Under the pieces are notes generated by a model, which was not told the DNA's origin, did not search any database, and was given only the letters and a program-made list of their open reading frames with translations. A stretch of 64,000 bases of DNA, taken from the NCBI GenBank assembly GCA_005502925.1, contig SCPD01000012.1, positions 62,001 to 126,000 of the forward strand, read 5' to 3'. Both the position numbers and the translations under genes were made by a program. Source of the stretch: Rhizobiales bacterium Y(2018). Its GTDB lineage: Bacteria > Pseudomonadota > Alphaproteobacteria > Rhizobiales > Aestuariivirgaceae. This document shows positions 7,252-16,021 of the stretch, piece by piece; position 1 is the stretch's first letter; every line of letters starts with the position of its first letter.

Positions 7252-8982
7252 ATGCCGCATGAAACGCCGCTCATCGCCACGATCGTCATCGGCCTGGGCC
7301 TGGCCTTCGTCCTCGGCGCCATCGCCAACCGGTTCAAGGTGCCACCTCTGGTCGGCTACCTCCTGGCCGGTGTCGTGGTGGGGCCGTTCACCCCCGGTTT
7401 CGTCGCCGATCAGTCTTTGGCGCCGCAATTGGCGGAGATCGGCGTCATTCTGCTCATGTTCGGCGTCGGCCTGCATTTCTCGCTCAAGGACCTCCTGTCG
7501 GTTAAGGCGATCGCGGTGCCGGGAGCGGTGGTCCAGATCGCCATCGCCACCCTCATGGGTTACGGCATCGCCTGGTATCTCGGCTGGACGCCGGCGGCGG
7601 GCCTTGTCTTCGGGCTGGCATTGTCGGTGGCGAGCACGGTGGTGCTGCTCAAGGCGCTGCAGGAACGGCGCATCCTCGAGACCGAGCGCGGCCGCATCGC
7701 GGTCGGTTGGCTGATCGTCGAGGATCTCGCCATGGTGCTGGCGCTGGTGCTGCTGCCGGCGCTGGCCCAATTCCTCCAGCTCAAGGGCGACGACACCCCG
7801 CATGTCGATCCCCTGGCGGTATATGTGGGGCCCGGCCTCACCGGGGTGCTGGTCATCACCTTCATCAAGGTGACGTTGTTCGTCGCCCTCATGCTGATCG
7901 TCGGGCGCAAGGTCATTCCCTGGCTCCTGCATTATGTCGCCCATACGGGCTCGCGCGAATTGTTCCGCCTGGCGGTGCTGGCGATCGCACTCGGCGTCGC
8001 TTTCGGCGCCGCCAAATTGTTCGGCGTGTCGCTGGCGCTCGGCGCCTTCTTCGCCGGCATGGTGTTGAGCGAATCACAGCTCAGCCATCGGGCGGCCGAG
8101 GAATCGTTGCCCTTGCGCGACGCCTTCGCGGTGCTGTTCTTCGTTTCGGCCGGCATGCTGTTCGACCCGATGAGCCTGGTGCGCGATCCCTTGCCGGTGA
8201 TCGCGACCTTGTTCGTCATCCTGATCGGCAAGTCGCTCGCCGCCTTCCTCATCGTGCGAGCCTTCCGCCATCCGACATCGACGGCGCTCACCATTTCGGC
8301 GAGCCTCGCCCAGATCGGCGAATTCTCGTTCATCCTGGCCGATGTCGGCCTGGGGCTCGGGCTCATCCCGAAAGAGGCGCGCGACCTCATCCTGGCCGGC
8401 GCCATCCTGTCGATCCTGCTCAATCCGCTGGCTTTCGCCGCCATCGATCTCGTCAAAGTGAAGGTCGAGCGCAAGACAGGCGGGGAGGCGGCGGACAGCG
8501 TGGAGGTCGAGGACGATCTGCCCGCGACCACGCTCAGCGATCACGTCGTGCTGGCGGGTTATGGCCGGGTCGGCGGCCTCGTCGCCCAGGCGCTGAGCGA
8601 GGCGGGCAGGCCCTTTCTCGTCATCGAGGATGCGAGCGCCCGGGTCCAGGCGCTCAGGGACAAGAATATCGAGGTCGTCCCGGCCCATGCGGCCAAGGCG
8701 GAGACGCTGGCCGCCGCCAATATCGCCGGCGCCAGGCTCGCCATCCTCGCCATTCCCAATGGCTTCGAGGCGGGCCGGGTGGTCGAGCTCGCCCGCGCCG
8801 TCAATCCGGGGATCAGGATCATCGCCCGGGCCCATTCGGACGAAGAGGTCGATTATCTCAGCAAGCTCGGGGCCGATACGGTGATCATGGGCGAGCGCGA
8901 GATCGCCCGCGGCATGATCGCGGCGCTGGGGGAACCGGCCAAACCGGAAGCTCCCAGCCCCAGCGTACCCGACGCGGCCTGA
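7252..8982 (+). CDS. ybaL: YbaL-type monovalent cation:proton antiporter (CPA2) with TrkA-N domain
   Basis: 576 residues. An inner-membrane Kef/Ybal-type exchanger, expected to move K+ or another monovalent cation against protons. The N-terminal ~400 residues are about 12 membrane segments with family motifs FKVPPLVGYLLAGVVVGP, QLAEIGVILLMFGVGLHFS, VASTVVLLKALQE and GAFFAGMVLSESQLSHRAAEESLPLRDAFAVLFFVSAGMLFDP. Residues ~425-545 are a cytosolic TrkA-N (RCK) nucleotide-binding domain beginning HVVLAGYGRVGGLVAQAL. Length and order fit E. coli YbaL. No ancillary KefG/F quinone reductase lies next to it. The small gene downstream is 37 bases away and may be cotranscribed. Confidence 0.9.
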   Translation: MPHETPLIATIVIGLGLAFVLGAIANRFKVPPLVGYLLAGVVVGPFTPGFVADQSLAPQLAEIGVILLMFGVGLHFSLKDLLSVKAIAVPGAVVQIAIATLMGYGIAWYLGWTPAAGLVFGLALSVASTVVLLKALQERRILETERGRIAVGWLIVEDLAMVLALVLLPALAQFLQLKGDDTPHVDPLAVYVGPGLTGVLVITFIKVTLFVALMLIVGRKVIPWLLHYVAHTGSRELFRLAVLAIALGVAFGAAKLFGVSLALGAFFAGMVLSESQLSHRAAEESLPLRDAFAVLFFVSAGMLFDPMSLVRDPLPVIATLFVILIGKSLAAFLIVRAFRHPTSTALTISASLAQIGEFSFILADVGLGLGLIPKEARDLILAGAILSILLNPLAFAAIDLVKVKVERKTGGEAADSVEVEDDLPATTLSDHVVLAGYGRVGGLVAQALSEAGRPFLVIEDASARVQALRDKNIEVVPAHAAKAETLAAANIAGARLAILAIPNGFEAGRVVELARAVNPGIRIIARAHSDEEVDYLSKLGADTVIMGEREIARGMIAALGEPAKPEAPSPSVPDAA

Positions 8983-9019
8983 TTTGCATTTTGAGCCCAG
9001 GCAGACTATCTCTCCCCGG

Positions 9020-9352
9020 ATGGAACAGGAAATCATCACGCCCAAGGCCCCGCCCGCGCCAACCTCTCATTCGATGGGTATTTTTCACAGCTTCCTGTCG
9101 GCGGCAGGGGTGGTGCTCCTGTCGGTGACCAAGCTGGGCGCCGCCTTCGCCGCCATCATCTGGGCATTGTCGCAGCTTATGGGCCTGCCGGATTTCGTCA
9201 TGTACGGCCTGATGGTGCTGGGGCTCTTCCCAGTCATCTGGTCGACCATCTGGATCGCCGGTCGCGCCTGGCATGTCGAGCAGCTGCTCGAAAACGGCCG
9301 CGACGTCGACCGCCCGGTGTTCCAGGCCTTCTATTACTGGAAGAAGCGCTGA
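9020..9352 (+). CDS. Small two-TM membrane protein of unknown function
   Basis: 110 residues from ATG 9020 (a TTG at 8984 would add 12). After a short cytosolic Pro-rich head (KAPPAPTSHS) there are two hydrophobic stretches, about residues 26-54 (FLSAAGVVLLSVTKLGAAFA and beyond) and 60-81 (VMYGLMVLGLFPVIWSTIWI). The tail ends YYWKKR. It lies 37 bases after the antiporter and 10 bases before the HIT gene, so it is probably part of the same transcript. No family recognised; a role as an accessory subunit of the antiporter is possible but unsupported. Confidence 0.6.
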   Translation: MEQEIITPKAPPAPTSHSMGIFHSFLSAAGVVLLSVTKLGAAFAAIIWALSQLMGLPDFVMYGLMVLGLFPVIWSTIWIAGRAWHVEQLLENGRDVDRPVFQAFYYWKKR

Positions 9353-9362
9353 CCGCATACCG

Positions 9363-9779
9363 GTGACCGGTTTCTCTCTTTCACCACGCCTCGCGGCCGA
9401 CAGCGACTTCGTGACGGATTGGCCGCTCTGCCAAGTGCGGCTGATGGACGACCGGCGTTTTCCCTGGCTCATCCTGGTGCCGCGGCGGGCCGGACTCGAA
9501 GAGTGGAATGAGCTCACGCGCGCCGATGCGCATCAATTATCGGAAGAGATCGCGCGGGCCGGCGAGGGGCTGGTGCAGCACTTCAAGCCGACCAAGATCA
9601 ATGTCGGCGCGCTCGGCAATATCGTGCGCCAGATGCATGTGCATGTCATTGCACGCTTCGAGGCGGATGCCGCCTGGCCGGGGCCGGTCTGGGGGCAGGG
9701 CACGAGCCTGTCCTATGAAACCGAAGCGCGTGAGCGCCTGTGCGGCGAGCTCAAGGCGCGATTGGACCCAAGTCTGTAG
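9363..9779 (+). CDS. HIT-family nucleotide hydrolase/transferase
   Basis: 138 residues from GTG 9363. Histidine triad protein of the HIT superfamily, cytosolic enzymes that cleave dinucleoside polyphosphates or nucleotidyl conjugates. The catalytic triad is visible as QMHVHVIAR. Other features typical of the bacterial Ap4A-hydrolase-like subgroup are CQVRLMDDRRFPWLILVPRR, the KINVGALGNIVRQ loop before the triad, and WPGPVWG afterwards. The start follows the small membrane gene by 10 bases; upstream codons in frame lie within that gene and do not look coding. Substrate is unknown. Confidence 0.9.
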   Translation: MTGFSLSPRLAADSDFVTDWPLCQVRLMDDRRFPWLILVPRRAGLEEWNELTRADAHQLSEEIARAGEGLVQHFKPTKINVGALGNIVRQMHVHVIARFEADAAWPGPVWGQGTSLSYETEARERLCGELKARLDPSL

Positions 9780-9819
9780 ACATTCATTGGTCTACGGAAT
9801 TTTGCTCATAACGGTATTT

Positions 9820-9881
9820 CTGACGCAATCCTAACGCTGAGGAAGGCGCCCCATGTCACGGGGCAAGCGCAGTCCTAACGC
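9820..9881. promoter_or_regulatory. Candidate SARP-type binding region upstream of the RTX operon
   Basis: Two pairs of heptamers on an 11-bp register: CTGACGC (9820) and CTAACGC (9831), then 33 bp later CAAGCGC (9864) and CTAACGC (9875), each pair separated by four bases (AATC, AGTC). The same heptamers in reverse complement (GCGTCAG, GCGTTAG) stand in front of the BTAD regulator gene at 21283-21355. Binding is inferred. Confidence 0.5.
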
Positions 9882-9941
9882 GCGATGTTCTATGGCTCCG
9901 TTCAAGAGCCCTAAAAGCATCACCGAGCAGAAGGACCCGTC

Positions 9942-12900
9942 ATGGCAAATTTCGTAGTCACCGTTCTCGCCGATGAGAATGACGGCAACATTTCGGCCAA
10001 CGATTTGTCGCTGCGAGAAGCCATCGCGCTGGCCAATGCCGATCCGGATGCGGATACCATCACTTTCGCGCCGGCGCTCGGCGGCAAAGCCATCGTCCTC
10101 AACGACGAACTGGCGCTCACCAGCGATGTCACGATCTTTGGCGACATCAACGGCGACGACAGGGCGGATGTGACGATTTCAGGCAACAATGCCCATCGCA
10201 TCTTCAACATAACCGGATCGTCTACCGACGTAGCGCTCGCCAGCCTGAGGCTCAGCGACGGCATGAGCTCAGGCGAGGGCGGGGCCATTCTCGCCTCCGA
10301 TGCCGGCACGCTCGACATTCTCAATACGACCATCGAGCACAACGGCGCCGCAAGCAATGGCGGCGGCATCGCCGTCGATCAGACCGACGTGACGATCACC
10401 AATTCGCTTGTGGGATACAATTTCGCAACAGGGGAGGGGGGCGGCATCTACGCCAAAGACAGCAATGTCACGATCACCAACTCGACCATCGGCGTCAATG
10501 ACGCACTTGGCAAGGGCGGCGGCATCAGCGCCTGGAACTCGACTCTCGTCCTGCAGAGTGCCACGATCGCTGAAAATCTCGCCGGTGCGAGCGGCACCAA
10601 CACGGACGAGGGCGGCGGCATTTCCCAGGAATCCGGAGGATCGATCACCGCCACCAATACGGTCATCGGCAACAACTATTCGGGCCTGCTCTCATATGAG
10701 CCTGACTTCGTACCCGCCGCCAACAATGACGTGCGCGGGACGATCGATGTCGCGACCAACAGTGCCTTCAGCACCAATGTCGCGCTTGGCGCCGGTTCCG
10801 CGAACAATCTGGTAAATGTCGGCGATGTCGGCCTGGGTGGAGCGTACGACAACAATGGATCCTTCGTGGCCTTCGTGCCGGGTTCCGGCAGTGTCCTGAT
10901 CGATGCCGGCAGCGCCGCGTTGCTCCCCGCCGATATTCATGACCTCGACCAGGACGGAAACACAAGCGAGGCTCTGTCGGTCGATGGCCGAGGAGCGAAC
11001 CGCGTCCTCGGTCCGGGAGTCGATATCGGTGCCGGCGAGTTCTATCCGGTGGTGCCGACGGACCTTTTCACCGCCCTCGACGGGCTGCCGCTGAAGGACG
11101 CGGCGGGCAATGCGGCGACGGCCGATTCACTTTTCAATGGCGACGCTGAAACCGTCGTCTTCGTGATCAAAGATACGCTGACTCCGGGCGGTGAATTGAC
11201 GTCGCTCGCACTGGCGGAAATCGCGCAAGCCAATGAGCTCGCCGCGGCGGCAAGCGCCGCCGGGCGCTCTTTGGATGTGCGCATCGTCGTTCTTGATGGT
11301 TATTCCGAGCCGCTCGACGTGGTTTCACCGTTGGTCGGCGTTTTCCATGTCGACAATACCGATCCGTCCGGATACGAGGCGCGGGATGTCCTCGTGGCCT
11401 CGTTCCTACCGCCCTTCGAGTTCTACGGATGGCCGATGGGAGCATTTGCATTCCACCGCCCGCCAGCAACGGATTCGATAGATCTCGTCAAAGCGCTGGA
11501 CTTCGGCGCTTACATGGCCGGGAACATCGAATACACGACCGTGGATGAACCGCTCGAAACAGCGCTGAATGCCAGCGGCAGCCCGGCTGTCGACCTCGCC
11601 ACGCACTTGACCTCTTCACCCAACGCCACGACAAGCCTCGGGCAATTCGATGAAGTCGGCGAATTCGTGCCGGACCTCGTCTTCACCGACCAGAACGGAA
11701 ATGCCCAGTCGCTGCTGAGTTACGGCGACAATCTGGTGGTCATGTCCGTCTGCACGGTCTGGTGCGGGCCTTGCGCTTTCTATTCCTCGAATGTGGAAAA
11801 TCTCTCGGCCGAACTGGGAAGCGACTTCAGTTTCCTCGAGGTATTGGTCGAGAACGCGAGCAGCCGGATGGCCACAACAAAGGATGCGCTGAAATGGCAT
11901 AACAACTTCGATCTCACATCATCCGTCATAACGACCAATGGTGACGTCGACGTCCTGATGGATTTTGTGCGAGGCACGCAGACGCCCGCTTTTCCGGACT
12001 ACATCGTCATGGATGGCGCCACCGGCGAGATCATCGCGCGCTGGCAAGGGGTCCAGATCGATCCGGCCTATTTCGAGGCCATCGGGCATGACTATTATTC
12101 TCGCTTCGCCGCGATGGATTTCGGCGGCACGAAAGGCGCCGATACGTTTACCGGCGGCAAGGGCTTCGACACCATCCATGGCCTTGCCGGAAATGATGTC
12201 CTGTCGGGACTGCATGGCGATGATGTCATCGACGGAGGCAAGGGAAATGACACGATCAATGGCGACAGCGGCAACGATACGCTCATCGGGGGAGAGGGGA
12301 GCGACCAGATCGAGGGCGGTGACGGCAATGACATGATCATCGGCGGCGCCGGCGGGGACAGGCTGGATGGCGGCAATGGTTCTCACGACACGCTCTCTTA
12401 TGCGGGTTCATTGAAAGGGGTTACCGTGAACCTGGCCACGAATGCGGCCAAGGGCGGCGATGCCGGTGCCGACAAGATCGCCAACTTCGAGAATGTCATT
12501 GGAACTGACCAGAGTGATAGTCTGACCGGCAATGACGCAGCCAACACGCTGACCGGCGGCAAAGGAAATGACACGCTCAATGGGGGCGGCGGCGATGACC
12601 GGCTGATCGGCGGCGCCGACATTGATACGCTCAATGGCGCGGCGGGATCCGACACATTCGTGCTGACGCCGGCCTTTGCCGACCGCGATATCATCCAGAA
12701 TTTCGAAGCCGGCGACAGATTGGCGGTCTCCGCGTCGCTGTTCGGAGGCGGTCTCAGCGCCGGGCCGCTCGACCCGTCACAATTCCTGTCCAACAGCACC
12801 GGCCTGGCAGGCGATGCGGATGACCGGTTCATCTTCAACTTCGCCACGCATGAATTGTTCTACGACGCGAATGGAAATCACGCCGGCGGCAGCCGGCTGG

Positions 12901-12962
12901 TCGCCACGTTCACCGGCTCGATACCCGCACTCGCGGCGACGGACTTCGACATCCTGGCCTAG
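9942..12962 (+). CDS. Large RTX protein with beta-helix and thioredoxin-like (WCGPC) domains, type I secretion substrate
   Basis: 1006 residues. Residues 1-~365 look like a right-handed beta-helix, opening with a SLREAI motif (VVTVLADENDG, NDLSLREAIALAN) and repeating short GGG-I and V-ITNS-I units. Residues ~365-555 are unassigned. Residues ~565-715 form a TlpA/thioredoxin-like domain (VPDLVFTDQNGN, VVMSVCTVWCGPC with W607, C608 and C611, and the cis-Pro-like TPAFPDYIVMD). From ~727 come glycine/aspartate nonapeptides of the RTX type (GNDVLSG, GNDTINGD, GNDTLIGGEG) in two blocks (727-830, 855-895), which bind calcium outside the cell. The C-terminus (FDILA, after an acid-hydrophobic stretch) fits a type I secretion signal. 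No N-terminal signal peptide. The exporter genes follow at once. An extracellular redox or adhesive role is inferred. Confidence 0.88.
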   Translation: MANFVVTVLADENDGNISANDLSLREAIALANADPDADTITFAPALGGKAIVLNDELALTSDVTIFGDINGDDRADVTISGNNAHRIFNITGSSTDVALASLRLSDGMSSGEGGAILASDAGTLDILNTTIEHNGAASNGGGIAVDQTDVTITNSLVGYNFATGEGGGIYAKDSNVTITNSTIGVNDALGKGGGISAWNSTLVLQSATIAENLAGASGTNTDEGGGISQESGGSITATNTVIGNNYSGLLSYEPDFVPAANNDVRGTIDVATNSAFSTNVALGAGSANNLVNVGDVGLGGAYDNNGSFVAFVPGSGSVLIDAGSAALLPADIHDLDQDGNTSEALSVDGRGANRVLGPGVDIGAGEFYPVVPTDLFTALDGLPLKDAAGNAATADSLFNGDAETVVFVIKDTLTPGGELTSLALAEIAQANELAAAASAAGRSLDVRIVVLDGYSEPLDVVSPLVGVFHVDNTDPSGYEARDVLVASFLPPFEFYGWPMGAFAFHRPPATDSIDLVKALDFGAYMAGNIEYTTVDEPLETALNASGSPAVDLATHLTSSPNATTSLGQFDEVGEFVPDLVFTDQNGNAQSLLSYGDNLVVMSVCTVWCGPCAFYSSNVENLSAELGSDFSFLEVLVENASSRMATTKDALKWHNNFDLTSSVITTNGDVDVLMDFVRGTQTPAFPDYIVMDGATGEIIARWQGVQIDPAYFEAIGHDYYSRFAAMDFGGTKGADTFTGGKGFDTIHGLAGNDVLSGLHGDDVIDGGKGNDTINGDSGNDTLIGGEGSDQIEGGDGNDMIIGGAGGDRLDGGNGSHDTLSYAGSLKGVTVNLATNAAKGGDAGADKIANFENVIGTDQSDSLTGNDAANTLTGGKGNDTLNGGGGDDRLIGGADIDTLNGAAGSDTFVLTPAFADRDIIQNFEAGDRLAVSASLFGGGLSAGPLDPSQFLSNSTGLAGDADDRFIFNFATHELFYDANGNHAGGSRLVATFTGSIPALAATDFDILA

Positions 12963-12965
12963 CGC

Positions 12966-14705
12966 GTGATTAGGAAAAGCTCCGCAGTCTCCGAACTGTC
13001 TGTGGCACTGGCGACCTGCCGGTCCGGGTTCCTGTCGCTGGTTGTATTCAGCATGTTCGCCAATCTGCTGATGCTCACCGGGCCGCTTTTCATGCTGCAA
13101 GTCTATGACCGGGTCCTGACCAGCAGCAGCATTTCCACTTTGGTGGCCCTGGCCGTTCTGACCGCAGTGCTTTATGCGCTCTACGGCTTTCTGGAGTTCA
13201 TCCGCTCGCGGCTTCTCGTCCGGGCCGGGCGGATCGTCGATGAAACGCTGCGCGAGAGGGTATTCGACGCGATGGCCATGCGGGCGCTCAGGGATGGAGG
13301 AGGTGCTCGCAACGAGGCGCTGGGCGACCTTCAGGCGATCCGGCAATATCTGCAGGGCAACGGTCCACTGGCGTTTCTCGACATGCCGTGGGCGCCGATC
13401 TATCTGGCGGTCATCTTCCTGATGCATAACCTGCTCGGCTATATGGCGGTTCTTGCGGCCGTCCTGCTGACGGTAATCGCCATTCTCACAGAGCGAACGA
13501 CGCGCAAGCACGCCATCGTGACTCACCGAGCGCTTGTGCAGGCAAATTCACTGGCCGATCAATGTCGCGGCAATATCGAAGCGGCCACGATCCTCGGCAT
13601 GGTCGGCCGCTTGCGCCAGCGCTGGGCCGGCGCCCAGGATGAGGCGCTCGAAAGCCACATGCTGGCCAGTGATCGCGGTGGGTTGCTGGCGAGCCTGTCG
13701 CGCACGCTGCGGCTGGTATTCCAGTCGGCCGTCCTCGGCCTTGGAGCCTATCTCGCGATCCGCCGTGAGGTTTCGCCCGGCGTGATGATCGCCGCCAGCA
13801 TCATCATGTCGCGGGCGCTGGCGCCGGTCGAGATGGCGGTCGGCCAATGGCCGCAATTCCAGGGCTTCGTGCGATCGTGGCGCCGGTTGGGTGCTTTCCT
13901 CGCCGACACGCCGGCGCGAAAGCCGCGCATGGGCCTGCCGCAGCCGACCGGCCGGCTGACGGTGGAGAACCTGACGGCCTATGCCGCCGGTACGGAGATG
14001 CCTCTGATCGGCGGCGTGTCGTTCGCGCTCGAGCGCGGCGATGGGCTGGGCATCATCGGTCCGACCGGCGCCGGCAAATCCACTTTGGCGAAGGCGCTGG
14101 TCGGCGCCTGGCCGTTGACCCGCGGCACGGTCAGATTGGACGGGGCAACGCCGGACCAGTGGGATGCCGACGTGCTTGGAAGGTCGATCGGCTATCTCTC
14201 GCAGGAAGGCGAGCTGTTCGACGGCACGGTGGCAGAGAACATTTCGCGCTTTGCTCTCACCCCCGATCCGCAGGCTGTAGTAGCGGCGGCCCAACAGGCG
14301 GACATTCACGAACTCGTCCTGCAGATGCCGGATGGCTACAATACGGTTATCGGCCAAGGGGGTCGCCGGCTGTCGGCCGGCCAATGTCAGCGCCTTGGCC
14401 TCGCCCGGGCGCTCTACGGCGGTCCGGCTCTTCTGGTGCTTGATGAACCCAACGCCAATCTCGACGCGGATGGCGAAGTGGCCCTGGTAAAAGCGATCGC
14501 CGCGGTTCGTGCGCGCGGCGGCACGGTCATCGTCATTGCGCACCGGCCAAGCGCCATCGCCTCGCTCGACAGGCTGATGGTTCTCAGGGAAGGCCGGGTA
14601 TTCGCCTTTGGGCCCAAGGATGATGTGCTTGCGAAAGTACTGACGCGTCCTGTCGATGGCACCGGCCGGCCCGGCGGCCTGACCGTTGTCGAGGCGAGAG
14701 GATGA
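12966..14705 (+). CDS. Type I secretion ABC exporter, permease/ATPase (PrtD family)
   Basis: 579 residues, GTG start three bases after the RTX stop. Inner-membrane ABC exporter for the RTX protein. The N-terminal ~310 residues are the six-helix transmembrane domain (VVFSMFANLLMLTGPLFMLQ, VYDRVLTSSS, and AFLDMPWAPIYLAVIFLMH, which are PrtD signatures). The ATPase domain has Walker A GIIGPTGAGKSTLAKALVG, Q-loop YLSQEGELFDGTVAENISRF, signature LSAGQCQRLGLARALYG and Walker B LLVLDEPNANLD. There is no C39 peptidase-like domain, as expected for this class. Forms a three-gene operon with the RTX gene and the adaptor. A TolC-type outer-membrane partner is not in this window. Confidence 0.93.
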   Translation: MIRKSSAVSELSVALATCRSGFLSLVVFSMFANLLMLTGPLFMLQVYDRVLTSSSISTLVALAVLTAVLYALYGFLEFIRSRLLVRAGRIVDETLRERVFDAMAMRALRDGGGARNEALGDLQAIRQYLQGNGPLAFLDMPWAPIYLAVIFLMHNLLGYMAVLAAVLLTVIAILTERTTRKHAIVTHRALVQANSLADQCRGNIEAATILGMVGRLRQRWAGAQDEALESHMLASDRGGLLASLSRTLRLVFQSAVLGLGAYLAIRREVSPGVMIAASIIMSRALAPVEMAVGQWPQFQGFVRSWRRLGAFLADTPARKPRMGLPQPTGRLTVENLTAYAAGTEMPLIGGVSFALERGDGLGIIGPTGAGKSTLAKALVGAWPLTRGTVRLDGATPDQWDADVLGRSIGYLSQEGELFDGTVAENISRFALTPDPQAVVAAAQQADIHELVLQMPDGYNTVIGQGGRRLSAGQCQRLGLARALYGGPALLVLDEPNANLDADGEVALVKAIAAVRARGGTVIVIAHRPSAIASLDRLMVLREGRVFAFGPKDDVLAKVLTRPVDGTGRPGGLTVVEARG

Positions 14706-16003
14706 CGTCCTCGTCCACCATCAAGACCTTACGCCGCTACCAATTAGCGGGTTTTGCAGGTCTGGGCTTGCTGATCGGCGTCATGGGCCTGTGGTCGGTA
14801 ATGGCCTCGATCCAGGGTGCGGTCATCGCGCCGGGGACCACGGTCGTCGAGACGTATCTCAAGCGTATTCAGCATCGCGACGGCGGCATCGTCGCCGATA
14901 TCGGGGTCAAGGACGGCGACCGGGTCGAGGCGGGACAGGTCCTGGTAAGGCTCGACGAAACGGACACGCGCGCCGAGCTGTCGATCCTGCAGGGAACCCT
15001 CGATGAAGTGAACGCCAAACGGGCCCGCCTCATCGCTGAGCGGGATGATCAGAGGGAAGTCCGGTTTCCCGCGACCTTGCTTGCCAGGGCCTCCGAGCTG
15101 CGCATTGCCGAACTCCTGAGCGGGCAGCGGAAGTTGCTGAGCGTACAGAAGGCGGCGCTTGATGGGCGCATCGAGCAGCTGAGCGAGCGGATCGGCCAGC
15201 TCGGGCAGGAAATCATGGGGCTTACGGCGCAATATGATTCAAAAAGGGAACAGACGGTGCTCGTGCGCGAGGAGCTCACTACCCTCAAGAAACTGCTGAA
15301 GCAGGGGCTGGTCGAGGCGAGCCGGGTCTTTGCGCTCGATCGCGAGCGGGCGCGGCTGGAGGGAGAAGAGGGCGAACTCGTTGCCAAGATCGCTGCCGCC
15401 AAGGGGCGGATCAGCGAAACCAAATTGCAGATCATCCAGATCACCGATGACGCGCGCACCCGCTCGCTCAGCGACTTGCGCGAAGCGGAAGCCAAGATTG
15501 CGGAGACCGATGAGCGATTGATCGCTGCCAAGGCCAAGCTGGCGCGCATGGAGATCCGTGCGCCGCGGGCCGGCGTCGTGCATCAGCTCGGCGTGCATAC
15601 GATCGGTGGCGTGATCGCTCCCGGCGCGGACATAATGGCTATCGTTCCCGAACTCGATGAGCTGGTCATCGATACCCAGGTGCGCCCGGAGGATATCGAT
15701 CAGGTCAATCTCGGGCAGATGGCGCAAGTGCGCTTCCCCGCATTCGATCAGCGCACGACACCCGAGGTCAAGGGCGAGGTCGTGCAAGTGGCCGCCGATC
15801 TGACGCGGATATCAGCAGATTCGCCGCCTTTCTACGCCGTGCGTATCCACCTCGGACCGGAGCAGATCAAGCTGCTTGGCGTCCACAAGCTCAAGGTCGG
15901 AATGCCTGCCGAGGCGTTCATCCAGACCCGCGAACGCACGCCCCTCAGCTATTTCCTGCAGCCACTCACCGACCAGATCGCACGCACTTTTCGCGAAGGT
16001 TGA
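14702..16003 (+). CDS. HlyD/PrtE-family periplasmic adaptor of the type I secretion system
   Basis: 433 residues; its ATG overlaps the ATPase stop by four bases (ATGA). Single N-terminal membrane anchor (YQLAGFAGLGLLIGVMGLWS), then the biotinyl-lipoyl half motif VVETYLKRIQHRDGGIVADIGVKDGDRVEAGQVLVRLD, a long coiled coil (~residues 95-270), the second lipoyl half ARMEIRAPRAGVVHQLGVHTIGGVIAPG, and the beta-barrel with VRPEDIDQVNLGQMAQVRF. The C-terminus (TPLSYFLQPLTDQIARTFREG) is the standard ending of this family. It bridges the ABC exporter to an outer-membrane TolC homologue encoded elsewhere. Confidence 0.93.
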   Translation: MTSSSTIKTLRRYQLAGFAGLGLLIGVMGLWSVMASIQGAVIAPGTTVVETYLKRIQHRDGGIVADIGVKDGDRVEAGQVLVRLDETDTRAELSILQGTLDEVNAKRARLIAERDDQREVRFPATLLARASELRIAELLSGQRKLLSVQKAALDGRIEQLSERIGQLGQEIMGLTAQYDSKREQTVLVREELTTLKKLLKQGLVEASRVFALDRERARLEGEEGELVAKIAAAKGRISETKLQIIQITDDARTRSLSDLREAEAKIAETDERLIAAKAKLARMEIRAPRAGVVHQLGVHTIGGVIAPGADIMAIVPELDELVIDTQVRPEDIDQVNLGQMAQVRFPAFDQRTTPEVKGEVVQVAADLTRISADSPPFYAVRIHLGPEQIKLLGVHKLKVGMPAEAFIQTRERTPLSYFLQPLTDQIARTFREG

Positions 16004-16021
16004 GGCCTGAGAAAAACGCGT

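Noticed and set aside
12120-12640. Short glycine-rich DNA repeats as a CRISPR or tandem-repeat array
   Set aside because: They encode RTX nonapeptides in frame; the DNA copies are degenerate and without spacers.
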